Assembly: GCA_025354565.1 (NCBI GenBank)
Contig: JANXMQ010000047.1
Location: 1 to 37,989 of the forward strand
Length of the DNA stretch: 37,989 bases
Reading direction: 5' to 3'
Source of the DNA: Akkermansiaceae bacterium
GTDB taxonomy: Bacteria; Verrucomicrobiota; Verrucomicrobiia; Verrucomicrobiales; Akkermansiaceae
The translations under genes and the position numbers were made by a program. The notes beneath the pieces were generated by a model. The model had not been told where the DNA came from and did no database searches. It worked only from the letters and a program-made list of their open reading frames with translations. Of this stretch, positions 17,829 to 25,436 are shown one piece after another; positions within the stretch are counted from its first letter, which is position 1; every line of letters starts with the position of its first letter.

Positions 17829-18090
17829 GATATCCGGGACAACCGGGTATGAATTGGGTAACAGCTCAGATTGATAAAATTTCCATGACGACTTGCCAGT
17901 CATTTTATCCGCCTCCGATTGACCATGGAGGCGGCTCTCGGTTGGATTGCGGTACCCGATGAAAGCGAGACCCCTGTTCAGATGTCTGGCAGGAAGCTCG
18001 TGGCGCTGAGTTGAATGATTCATTCGATGATGCTGGGTAATGGGCATCTGGTTTTGGGCGGGTTGGTTGTTAGGGACGGATGATGGATGG
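17829..18090. other. Upstream region of Verru_Chthon operon
   Basis: No gene is supported here. It contains a perfect eight-pair inverted repeat, CCGCCTCC and GGAGGCGG, at 17909-17916 and 17927-17934, with a ten-base loop and no T-run. The left end carries the operon promoter; the right end abuts the orphan leader repeat. Confidence 0.4.
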
Positions 18091-18332
18091 CATGGATTGG
18101 ATTTTTGGTGTTGTGGAGCGAGAACTCGGGTTTTGAGAGGAGAATGGGATGCGTCACGGCTTGTGGCGAGGGTTTTGAGAGGTGATGGGTTGAAAAGCTA
18201 GAATATGGGCCAGCTGGTAAAATGAAACCTCAAACTGCTTCCTGTCGCAATGGCAGTTCGTGCAAAACATACGTCATTTAGTGCTCATGGCTGCGGCAGG
18301 CCGAGAACGCCAAGCCTTCCGGGTAGAGCCGT
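18091..18332 (-). repeat. Leader/promoter repeat, copy B (orphan)
   Basis: This is the second copy of the leader of the beta-strand-repeat gene (copy A at 10572-10815). The start codon equivalent at 18091-18093 is kept, but the frame reads only seven codons (MPSIIRP) before TAA and no repeat protein follows. The operator-like site and leader hairpin are conserved. It probably marks a lost or displaced paralogue, or is itself a duplicated regulatory segment. At its right end it joins the group II intron remnant. Confidence 0.75.
18249..18266 (-). promoter_or_regulatory. Candidate operator in orphan leader
   Basis: On the minus strand it reads TTTGCACGAACTGCCATT, identical to the site in copy A. 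The next gene in this direction is the Verru_Chthon operon, whose start is almost 500 nt away and which has its own promoter-like sequence, so regulation of it from here is doubtful. Confidence 0.45.
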
Positions 18333-18545
18333 ACGAGCCCAATCAAGGCATACGGTTCTTCGTGTCAGGCTTTCGCTGAATAGATTGAGTGAACCACTCG
18401 GGGTCGAGGCAGCGGGAGATGCTCGCGCAACAAGATGCCGTATCGCTCCCAGCTCATGCTTCCCCTTTGGCGCGAGCGGCGATTAAGCCACTTGTGCCAC
18501 AGGCGCTTGACGGCGTCATAATCCTGCCCACTAACTTCAATGTTA
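18326..18545 (-). pseudogene. 3' remnant of a group II intron with maturase tail
   Basis: Minus-strand codons from about 18540 to the TGA at 18365-18367 encode the end of a group II intron reverse transcriptase/maturase: KRLWHKWLNRRSRQRGSMSW, then ERYGILLREHLPLPRPRVV and HSIYSAKA. Intron-encoded proteins are usually over 400 residues, so only about one eighth remains. Six bases after the stop, 18326-18358 can form a domain V-like hairpin (GAACCGTATGCC paired with CTCGTACGGCTC), as expected at an intron 3' end. All catalytic reverse transcriptase motifs are lost. It lies just downstream of the GH-A hydrolase gene. Confidence 0.7.
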
Positions 18546-18573
18546 TGCGGCGGCGGGTTGGAGGGTTAGGCCA

Positions 18574-20112
18574 TTACGGTTGCGGCGCCTCTGTCGTCAA
18601 AAAGACCGCGCCTTCTTCCGGGAGTGCCACTTCGACGCCCGCGGCCAGATCCACATTGTCACGCACCTTGAAGGGTAGGGGAAACCCTTGCGTGTCTGTC
18701 GGACGGTGCGCGTCAAAATAGTGGTATTCGTACAGCTTCAACGGACCGGAATCCGGCATTTTCAGGGTGATGGAGCGCGGGTCTGACGCCTGATTGACGA
18801 GGGCGAATGAGTAGGCTTTGCCGCCGGGCAGGCGGGCTGCCGCCACCCGGCAGTAGGGATCCTGGGTGGCGTCCACCTCCAGCGTCTGTGAGTTGCGGGG
18901 AAACAAACGGCACATGAGCGACCAGGTGTAAAACCAAGGGCGCAAGTTGAAGTCATCCGCCGGATAATCCTTGAATCCGGCGAGGCTATTCCAGAATCCC
19001 CAGCCCTTGAGGCCTTCTTTGCCATAGGAGCCCCAGGTATGCATGGCGTCATCCATATCCCATGCGATCAGCCCCGCCTGTCCGGCGCGCATCGATTGAA
19101 TCGCATAGTCTGCCATCCACACGCCGTAGGAGAATTTAAACCGGTTGGTTTGATTATCGCCCGAGCTGCCATCATCGATTCCCGCCTCGCCCATGAAAAA
19201 CGGTTTGGAAACACCTAGCGGGTCATTGTGGCTCACCATCAGTCGGCGGCGTGTTAACTCATCGGTTTCGAGTTTCCCCTCCAGCAGCGATGGTTGCCAC
19301 TTGTCGGTGCGCAGGTGAGCGTAAAGATGGTATTCATAGGCACCGATATAGGGGTTGAGCTCGGCATCCTTCGACAACCGCTCCACCCAGCCATTCCAGT
19401 CGCCCGGTCCGTCGGTGCCGGCGATCAGCACCTCGCCAGCCAGACCGTTTTGTTTGAGAGCCTTGCCTAGGTTGATGACGGCTGCTCTCCATTGCTCGTA
19501 GTCAAATTTAATCCCGGGGGCGAGTTCCTTGGAGTTAGGTTCGTTGATGAGGTTGAAATAGCGGATGTTAGTGTAGCCGCGTTTTTCGCGCAGGTGGATC
19601 AAAAATGGCACGACCAGCTCATCCGCCCAGCGCGGGTCGGTGACGTCGCCATAATGCTTCAAATAGTCGTCAGGCAACCACCACTCACCTAACGAAACAG
19701 GGATGTTGCGGCGCTTTGCGTAGTCGAGCAAGTGATACATCGCTTCCATGCGTGGGGAATCGTAATCGGCCACGATCCGGCCATTCTCCAACCTCGAATA
19801 CATCCGCGCATCGTGCATGACGCGCAGGATTGAAGGTCGCATGAAGTCCACCCGTTTGAGCATGTCCGGCCAGCGATTTTTCCAGACCGGGTTGTCGATA
19901 TTGAGATCGCGGCGATACCCTTCGTATTCCCACTGCACTCCAAACCCGAGGAAGCGCTTCTCGAGCACCCGGTCAGGATGGATTTGGACAACCCGGGCAG
20001 GCGCGGGCCGGGCCAGAGCGTCTTCGGCGGCGCGGGCCGCGAGTGGAGTGAGAGCCATCATGCCGCTGAGATAGATCCAGCGAGCTTTAAATTGGGTATC
20101 ATCGAGTGTCAT
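18574..20112 (-). CDS. Secreted clan GH-A glycoside hydrolase
   Basis: This 512-residue (beta/alpha)8-barrel enzyme has a signal peptide (ARWIYLSGMMALTPLAARA, cleaved near ARA|AED). IRYFNLINEPNSKEL carries the NEP motif with E191 as acid/base. The nucleophile is probably E309 in PFFMGEAGIDDG, 118 residues later, as expected for retaining GH-A enzymes. The C-terminal 90 residues are a small beta-domain (YSFALVNQASDPRSITLKM). GH5, GH39 and GH30-like families are all possible and I cannot choose from sequence alone; a beta-xylosidase, beta-mannosidase or endo-glucanase role is equally open. No Shine-Dalgarno sequence precedes the ATG at 20112. Two half-sites 21 bp apart lie 65-90 nt upstream. 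It is the last gene of the minus-strand sugar locus, with its own promoter region. Confidence 0.85.
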   Translation of the reverse strand: MTLDDTQFKARWIYLSGMMALTPLAARAAEDALARPAPARVVQIHPDRVLEKRFLGFGVQWEYEGYRRDLNIDNPVWKNRWPDMLKRVDFMRPSILRVMHDARMYSRLENGRIVADYDSPRMEAMYHLLDYAKRRNIPVSLGEWWLPDDYLKHYGDVTDPRWADELVVPFLIHLREKRGYTNIRYFNLINEPNSKELAPGIKFDYEQWRAAVINLGKALKQNGLAGEVLIAGTDGPGDWNGWVERLSKDAELNPYIGAYEYHLYAHLRTDKWQPSLLEGKLETDELTRRRLMVSHNDPLGVSKPFFMGEAGIDDGSSGDNQTNRFKFSYGVWMADYAIQSMRAGQAGLIAWDMDDAMHTWGSYGKEGLKGWGFWNSLAGFKDYPADDFNLRPWFYTWSLMCRLFPRNSQTLEVDATQDPYCRVAAARLPGGKAYSFALVNQASDPRSITLKMPDSGPLKLYEYHYFDAHRPTDTQGFPLPFKVRDNVDLAAGVEVALPEEGAVFLTTEAPQP

Positions 20113-20176
20113 AGAGCAATTACAAATGAGAGTGTTGCCATACGATTGGTATTACGGATGCCGCCAATGAAGATTC

Positions 20177-20203
20177 ATGCAATTGATGCGGTGATTTGTG
20201 CAA
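20177..20203 (-). promoter_or_regulatory. Candidate tandem operator half-sites
   Basis: On the minus strand TTGCAC (20198-20203) and TTGCAT (20177-20182) are 21 bp apart, the two-helical-turn direct repeat seen with AraC-family activators. The first, TTGCACAAATCACC, resembles TTGCACAAAACGCC at 1763. They lie 64-91 nt ahead of the hydrolase start. Confidence 0.45.
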
Positions 20204-20353
20204 TTAAGAAAAATTCCAAGCAGCGGCCTTTCAGCAGACGCGCTCGCAATCCACGCCGAGGAGCGGGGCTAGTTTTCTGATCGTTGAGGTGTCCATCGAC
20301 AATTAAAAATCGTGCGTTAGCAGGTTTTCTAACATCGCTTTATTTCCGAACAT

Positions 20354-21919
20354 TCACTTAGCTGATACCGACAACGCGAACGGCGAGGCCGGCAGACCTT
20401 CACGGTTGAACAGCGTGGGCGTGAAAACGAACTTCCATCCGTAGCGTGCCGCCACAGGTTTGGATACCGATGGGCTGGCGACCACGGCTTCTGTATCGCT
20501 TAAGGTAGCGCTAGCGGGAAAGTAAAGCCCATCCGCACCAGCCACTTCGAGGTCGGCCCATGCCGGGCCGTGGAGCTTGAGCACTGATCCACATGTGTCG
20601 AATTGGATGCGCAATTTTTCGCCCTCGGTCGTAATCCGGCTCACCAACGGTCCGCTGTAAATGACCGGTTTTCCATAGGTTTTGGCCAGCGCCCACAGGG
20701 CCAGACGCTCGCCCACAGGCCGCTTGTTTGTCGGGTGCAGGTCATGGATGTCGCCCACGTCGGCTGTGACTGCCATCCCTACATCCGGCATCGAACGCAG
20801 GACGTTGAGCATGCTCTGCCGGTTTACATGCCAGAATCTGGCGTTATCGTTATTCTCCCAGCACGGCAACTGGACGAAATAGAATGGAAGCCGCGGCTGT
20901 CCCCACTTCTCCCGCCAGGAGGTAATCAACATGCGCAGCATCTCTTCATAGTGGAGGGAAAGCTCCAGATTATCGGCGTTCGCCTCGCCTTGGTACCAAG
21001 TCACGCCACGAAGCGCATAGGGGACAATCGGCGCGATAAAGCTTTCGTAGAGACCGAATCCTGCAAATCGCTGGGCCATGAACAGATTGTAAGTCAAGGG
21101 CTCCGGCTGGACCGGTGCCGGATAGGCCGCAAGAGTGGCATCGGAGGACCGCTTCTTCATGACTTCTAAGTAACTCCCCCACTGCGCGTTACGGGCATCT
21201 ATCTCCGGCTTGTTCTGCAAATACAAGTCATGATAGTGTGCGACGAGTGGCACTTTCAGAGCATTCTCCTGCGGCGTCCAGGGCGAAATAGGCGACCCGC
21301 CGGCGCTGATGTTGATCACACCAACCGGCACCTTGAGCGCCGTCTGGAGAGCGTTGCCGAAAAAGTAGGCTGTGGCAGAGAAGGGCGGGCGACTCGTCGG
21401 ATTGGCGCGCTGCCAACCGGACAGTCCGGCGGCTTTCCACTCCTTGTGTTGTCCCTCCCAGCAATAGAGCCGAAGCTCCGGCTGTTCGGGGCGAGCGATC
21501 TCCGCTTCGCCTCCAATCACGCCCTCCGAAAAGGGCCCCTTCCCGAGGGGCATATACATATTCGACTGGCCGGAGCAAAGCCAGACTTCCCCGACCACTA
21601 TATCGCTGAATTTTATCTCTTCACCGTCAGCGCTGATAGTCAGGGTGTTTGCTTGGTCGGTGGCTGGCATGGAATCAAGTTCCACACGCCATTTCCCGTT
21701 TGCATCCGCAATGGCCGTCTTTTTTTGGTCGGCGAATTTGACGGTAATTCCCTCGTTGGGCGCAGCATTGCCCCAAACAGGAACAGGCTGCTCTGACTGA
21801 AGGACAGCGTGATCGGAAAAAATGCCCGGCATCTCAATAGCGGCTTGGACCAATGAAAATTGGCCCGCCACGATGATTGACAACCCAAACAATCTAACCA
21901 CCGTTGTATCTTTTCTCAT
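20354..21919 (-). CDS. Sialate O-acetylesterase-like SGNH carbohydrate esterase
   Basis: This is a 521-residue secreted esterase with signal peptide MRKDTTVVRLFGLSIIVAGQ, cleaved near VQA|AIE. It starts with the domain typical of the family (IFSDHAVLQSEQPVPVWGNA). The SGNH blocks are EVWLCSGQSNMYMPLG (catalytic S119), GVTWYQGEANADN and DIHDLHPTNKRPVGERLALW (catalytic D393 and H395). Such enzymes remove O-acetyl groups from sugars, and in polysaccharide loci they often act on acetylated xylan, pectin or rhamnogalacturonan rather than sialic acid. It lies between the GH-A gene and the GH51 relic on the same strand. AAGAGG lies near position -15 relative to the ATG. Confidence 0.88.
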   Translation of the reverse strand: MRKDTTVVRLFGLSIIVAGQFSLVQAAIEMPGIFSDHAVLQSEQPVPVWGNAAPNEGITVKFADQKKTAIADANGKWRVELDSMPATDQANTLTISADGEEIKFSDIVVGEVWLCSGQSNMYMPLGKGPFSEGVIGGEAEIARPEQPELRLYCWEGQHKEWKAAGLSGWQRANPTSRPPFSATAYFFGNALQTALKVPVGVINISAGGSPISPWTPQENALKVPLVAHYHDLYLQNKPEIDARNAQWGSYLEVMKKRSSDATLAAYPAPVQPEPLTYNLFMAQRFAGFGLYESFIAPIVPYALRGVTWYQGEANADNLELSLHYEEMLRMLITSWREKWGQPRLPFYFVQLPCWENNDNARFWHVNRQSMLNVLRSMPDVGMAVTADVGDIHDLHPTNKRPVGERLALWALAKTYGKPVIYSGPLVSRITTEGEKLRIQFDTCGSVLKLHGPAWADLEVAGADGLYFPASATLSDTEAVVASPSVSKPVAARYGWKFVFTPTLFNREGLPASPFALSVSAK

Positions 21920-22039
21920 GCTTCGCCTCTTCTTGATTTACCGAGACAACCTGCAACGAATAGTGTGTTGATTAATTTCATGTCTTTTCTCTCTCTGATC
22001 GATTGAAACGTCCATTCGGATCTGTCTAATTGATGCCTG

Positions 22040-22250
22040 CTACTTGCACGTGAACCGGATAACCGTAAACGATGCAGGCTTGAAGGTCTAGACCATGTCC
22101 GCCGCTGGATTCTCGACTGACAAGGTCTTCGGTGCCACGCGGTTGGACTCCGCATACTTGTTTTCCGTGTCCAAGTCGCGACAGGACATGACCGTGGCCA
22201 TTCCGGACTGAACAGGCAGACCCTCGTGAAGATCGTGTGCCGCATCTCGG
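22040..22250 (-). pseudogene. C-terminal relic of a GH51-like alpha-L-arabinofuranosidase
   Basis: The minus frame reads MSCRDLDTENKYAESNRVAP, KTLSVENPAADMV, then TAG (22088-22090), then TFKPASFTVIRFTCK and a stop at 22040-22042. This is the distal beta-sandwich of GH51 arabinofuranosidases, where a 'D-L-x-x-E-N ... N-x-V-x-P ... F-x-P-x-S-x-T-V-I/L-R' pattern ends the protein. Only about 60 of 500 or more residues are left, and the frame carries an internal stop. It lies directly downstream of the GH31 gene, so an arabinofuranosidase was probably once part of the locus. Confidence 0.55.
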
Positions 22251-22282
22251 ACGGAGCGCGGAGCATCTTGTCGCTTCCATCC

Positions 22283-24928
22283 TCATGGCGTATTTAAAGC
22301 AATGCGCTCAATCAGAGCACTTGGACTTTCCGCCTTTCCAACGATCCTGTAACGCTGCGGCTGGCCATGATCGGGGCGGGCAACCGTGCCGTCCGGTTTC
22401 ACGATAAGCGTCGCCCATTTGCCTTTCTCGTAGTCGAATGTCGTGCCGTCGTCTTCGCGCAGTTGGCAGGGGCGCGGGTTGTCGCCATAGGCGGACAAAT
22501 GTATGTTGAACACGGTGTTGCTTTCCAGGGTCACCACCGGTTCGGCCAAAGGCAGCAGCGTGTTGTCGCGGACAAACACCGGGGGACGTTCAGGCATGGC
22601 CGTCACCATTTGCCATTGTCCACCCGCCACAGCCGCACCGGTCCAGAAATCGCACCACTGGCCCTCGGGTAGATAAACCTCGCGGCTCCAAGCGGTTTTG
22701 GCATCTTGTTGCTGTGGCTTTTGGATGACCGTAATATTTCGGAAGGCAATATGCCGAGCGCCATTCGACGCGTGCGCCTTGCCGATGTAAAGCGAGTGAG
22801 TCCCGGCCTTGGTGAGTGTTGCGCGGACCATGCCGGTCAACCAGCCTCGACCAGAGGGAAGTTCATCCAAATGAAACTCGCCAACCTCTTCGCCGTCGGG
22901 TGTCCATAGGCGGATCCCCACGTTACCGGCATCGGCACGATAATTGAATCGTATGGTACATGGCCCTGCCTGAAGTTCGAGTGGAGTCTGCGCGCCCTTG
23001 ATACCAAGGCCATCGAAGTCCATGGCCAGTTCGATTGCTTCACCATCGTTCATAATTTGACAGGAGCCGTTCAGCGACCGGAATTTTTTCGCATCTGCCA
23101 TGACCTGACGAGTGTAACTGCTGAAGGAGTTCCCGTCGGTCACCGGGGCGACGAGGAGGTCTGCCCCCAGCATCCACTCGTCATCAAGGTGCCACGTATT
23201 GATGTCCTCCGGCCAGTCGGCCACCAGCGGTCGCACCGGTGGAATGCCCTTCCCGTGATAGTCGCTGTAGGCTTGATAAAGATAAGGTAACAATGCCATG
23301 CGAAGGTTGCTGAAACGCCGGGCAATGTGGATATATGGATTGTCATCCGGCAGCAATTCCCCGTGCTCGTTCGCGGAGAGATTCGGCTGTTTCCACGCGG
23401 GATGCGGGAACTGCCAGTCGTTATACACCATCTTTGCGGAAAAACAGGCCGCCGACACGCGCCGCGCCCAGTCGCGTTCGTTGTCCGCGTGACGGACCTC
23501 GGGCGACCAGAGCAATCCCTGCACACCCGCGCTCAGGTTGTAGCGCATGTAATCTGAGAAATCATACTCGTCGCTGTAGACCGCCACGGACAGCGGTGAC
23601 GCCCAGGCTTGCGAGGCGCGGACTAGGCCGAAGGTCCGGCGGTTCTCCTTGCGGAAGGCGTCACCGATCGCCTGCACCCCGAAGCGGCCCAACAGATTTC
23701 TCGATTGATCCCCGTCCGCGCCGCTGGGAAAGGTCGCGAAGTCGGGGAACATCCAGTTCTGATTCGCCAGGCTCGTGTTGGGTGAGCCGTCCACCTCGTC
23801 CAGCTTGAAGCCGGACACACCCTGCCGGATGAAGCTTTTCGCCAGAAACCCACCGTAGATGTCCCGCGCCTCCGAGTCCGCCATATCCGGCACCAGACCG
23901 TTCCAGACCTCGAAGTCGCCGAAACGTTTGCCCAACAACGGAACCACGGGCGAGGACGGGTCAATGTAAAGCTGACACCAGAGCGTCAGTTCATACCCCA
24001 GCGCACGGACCGCTTTCACAAATCCTTCCGGGAACTTCTCTCGATTCCACAGGTAGGAGCTGGAGTAGGCGTGTGTCTGCCAGCACGGCTCCATGCCGAC
24101 GGAGCCGACCGGCATGCGGTCGCGCTTGAACCCCTCACAAGTTTCGAGAACCGCCTTGGACTCGAGCATGGTTCCGATCAGATATTCCGGCCCTAGCCCG
24201 GCGAACGACGGCAGACAGCCGCCCCCCGAAAAGAGGTTGTAGCGCGCCACCGCTTCGCCCGTCCGCGGGCCGGCAAACAGGTAAACGTCCACGCCTCCCG
24301 CCGCAGGCACATCGACATACATCATCGTCTTGTCGCGTTGCTCGGGCCCGTAAAGCTCGGCCACGTTGGTGACAATCTTCTTCTCCTTGGCGCCAGTCCC
24401 GAGGGTGGACACGTCAGCCAACCGTTGCTTCTCGCCCACGGAGAACGTCACATAGCGAGCGCTGTCCACCAGCACGCCATAGCCGGCCGTACTGACATAA
24501 AAGGGAACCGGCGCGTGGCTCATCCCTGCGCCGTTGTCATCGCCAGATGCCGTATAAAGCGTCCGTCGCCAGCCGTTTTGTTCCAGATGCTTGCATTGCA
24601 GCCCCAGCCCGTAGACCACCTCGCCGTTGCCCAGCGGCAGCTCGATCCGGCAGCCGCGGGCCGTCCGCCAGACCCTGATGCCCAGCAACGGCGGGGCAGG
24701 AACCTTTGGCATCGCCGCCAGCGCCTCTCTGTTGACCGGCTGCCGAACCAGCGACGGCACGATTTTCTCCGGCTCGCCCGCGCGCAAGCGGTACACCCCG
24801 GGCGCGACCTCGGCGATTTCCGTGCGGAGTTCCTGTGCCGGTTGCGCTGGTGCGCTCCATGCCACGGTGCCCGTCAGCCACAGGGTGAGAAGGAGCCAGT
24901 TGGGGTTTGTCAGGGGTGTCGTTGTCAT
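22283..24928 (-). CDS. Secreted glycoside hydrolase family 31
   Basis: A GH31 enzyme of 881 residues from the start chosen at 24928 (MTTTPLTNPNWLLLTLWLTG, a good signal peptide ending near WSA|PAQ). The frame is open to 24991, but that would put 21 extra residues ahead of the signal peptide. HAPVPFYVSTAGYGVLVDSA marks the N-terminal domain. GFKLDEVDGSPN holds the probable nucleophile D377, and VYSDEYDFSDYM the probable acid/base D453. A roughly 125-residue insertion (about 625-750, FRSLNGSCQIMNDGEAIELA onward) before the usual VYLPEGQWCDFWTG strand looks like an embedded carbohydrate-binding beta-sandwich. It shares the KLDE/YSDxYD variant and general design with the enzyme at 2203-4920 but lacks its C-terminal module. 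Substrate specificity is not readable. Confidence 0.9.
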   Translation of the reverse strand: MTTTPLTNPNWLLLTLWLTGTVAWSAPAQPAQELRTEIAEVAPGVYRLRAGEPEKIVPSLVRQPVNREALAAMPKVPAPPLLGIRVWRTARGCRIELPLGNGEVVYGLGLQCKHLEQNGWRRTLYTASGDDNGAGMSHAPVPFYVSTAGYGVLVDSARYVTFSVGEKQRLADVSTLGTGAKEKKIVTNVAELYGPEQRDKTMMYVDVPAAGGVDVYLFAGPRTGEAVARYNLFSGGGCLPSFAGLGPEYLIGTMLESKAVLETCEGFKRDRMPVGSVGMEPCWQTHAYSSSYLWNREKFPEGFVKAVRALGYELTLWCQLYIDPSSPVVPLLGKRFGDFEVWNGLVPDMADSEARDIYGGFLAKSFIRQGVSGFKLDEVDGSPNTSLANQNWMFPDFATFPSGADGDQSRNLLGRFGVQAIGDAFRKENRRTFGLVRASQAWASPLSVAVYSDEYDFSDYMRYNLSAGVQGLLWSPEVRHADNERDWARRVSAACFSAKMVYNDWQFPHPAWKQPNLSANEHGELLPDDNPYIHIARRFSNLRMALLPYLYQAYSDYHGKGIPPVRPLVADWPEDINTWHLDDEWMLGADLLVAPVTDGNSFSSYTRQVMADAKKFRSLNGSCQIMNDGEAIELAMDFDGLGIKGAQTPLELQAGPCTIRFNYRADAGNVGIRLWTPDGEEVGEFHLDELPSGRGWLTGMVRATLTKAGTHSLYIGKAHASNGARHIAFRNITVIQKPQQQDAKTAWSREVYLPEGQWCDFWTGAAVAGGQWQMVTAMPERPPVFVRDNTLLPLAEPVVTLESNTVFNIHLSAYGDNPRPCQLREDDGTTFDYEKGKWATLIVKPDGTVARPDHGQPQRYRIVGKAESPSALIERIALNTP

Positions 24929-25067
24929 TGGGTGTTCGCAACCTCTTGGTGGCTGGAAATGGATATACATGAGAGCGACGGATTCGTCCAATCAGCAAAA
25001 CCGCCGATGCTTCCAGGGAATGGGGTTCGGAATCGCCGAGCGGAGAACAGGCGTCCTCGTCTGCTAG

Positions 25068-25141
25068 AAAAAACAGCCGTCCCGACTGTCGCACCAAGGT
25101 GACGCCATCGTTGTGCGTCCCAATGACAGGCGGGACAGTTG
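25068..25141 (-). terminator. Long-stem intrinsic terminator or attenuator
   Basis: On the minus strand two 17-base arms (25125-25141 and 25074-25090) pair with two mismatches, followed directly by TTTTTT (25073-25068). The 3' arm can instead form a compact hairpin of its own (ACAGTC-5nt-GGCTGT) ahead of the same T-run. The loop contains a GACGC/GCGTC helix. It lies 296 nt after the GH78 stop and 140 nt before the GH31 start, so it may end the GH78 transcript or attenuate the GH31 gene. Confidence 0.55.
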
Positions 25142-25179
25142 TGTTCCGTGGGATTCGCTTGCCCCTGCATGCCAAACGC

Positions 25180-25211
25180 CCCGCATCGGCAGTTTTGCCG
25201 ATGCGGGTTTT
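25180..25211 (+). terminator. Strong intrinsic terminator on the plus strand
   Basis: CCCGCATCGGC and GCCGATGCGGG form a perfect 11-pair stem with loop AGTTTT and a following TTTT. The block GATGCGGGTTTTG is then repeated once (25201-25213 and 25215-25227). No plus-strand gene precedes it, so it may end an antisense or small RNA. The rest of the gap 24929-25436 shows no gene. Confidence 0.5.
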
Positions 25212-25436
25212 GTGATGCGGGTTTTGCTGACCGACACCCCGGCCCCGGCTATTCACTTGTCTTGATACGCGAATCGTGGATTCGGACAGATGGTGCCAAG
25301 CTAGGTTCGCGCAGCATTCGCCACCGCTTCAATCATCAAATAATCCAACCCTTTCAAGCCATTACTCAACCAAACTAGCAGCCTGATGGTTTCCCCCGCC
25401 GTCCCAAACTATTCCTCAGGAGAAAAAATCCGGCTG

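Noticed and set aside
17909-17934. Eight-pair inverted repeat as a terminator
   Set aside because: No T-run follows on either strand, so it is recorded only as a hairpin.
18530-18575. Integron attC-like sequence (GCCTAAC and GTTAG cores) near the group II intron tail
   Set aside because: The two cores are not complementary over the required length, and no integrase or gene cassette is present.
22044-22062. TTGCACGTGAACC on the plus strand as another operator
   Set aside because: It is the coding end of the GH51 relic in the opposite orientation and lacks the CCATT half of the motif.
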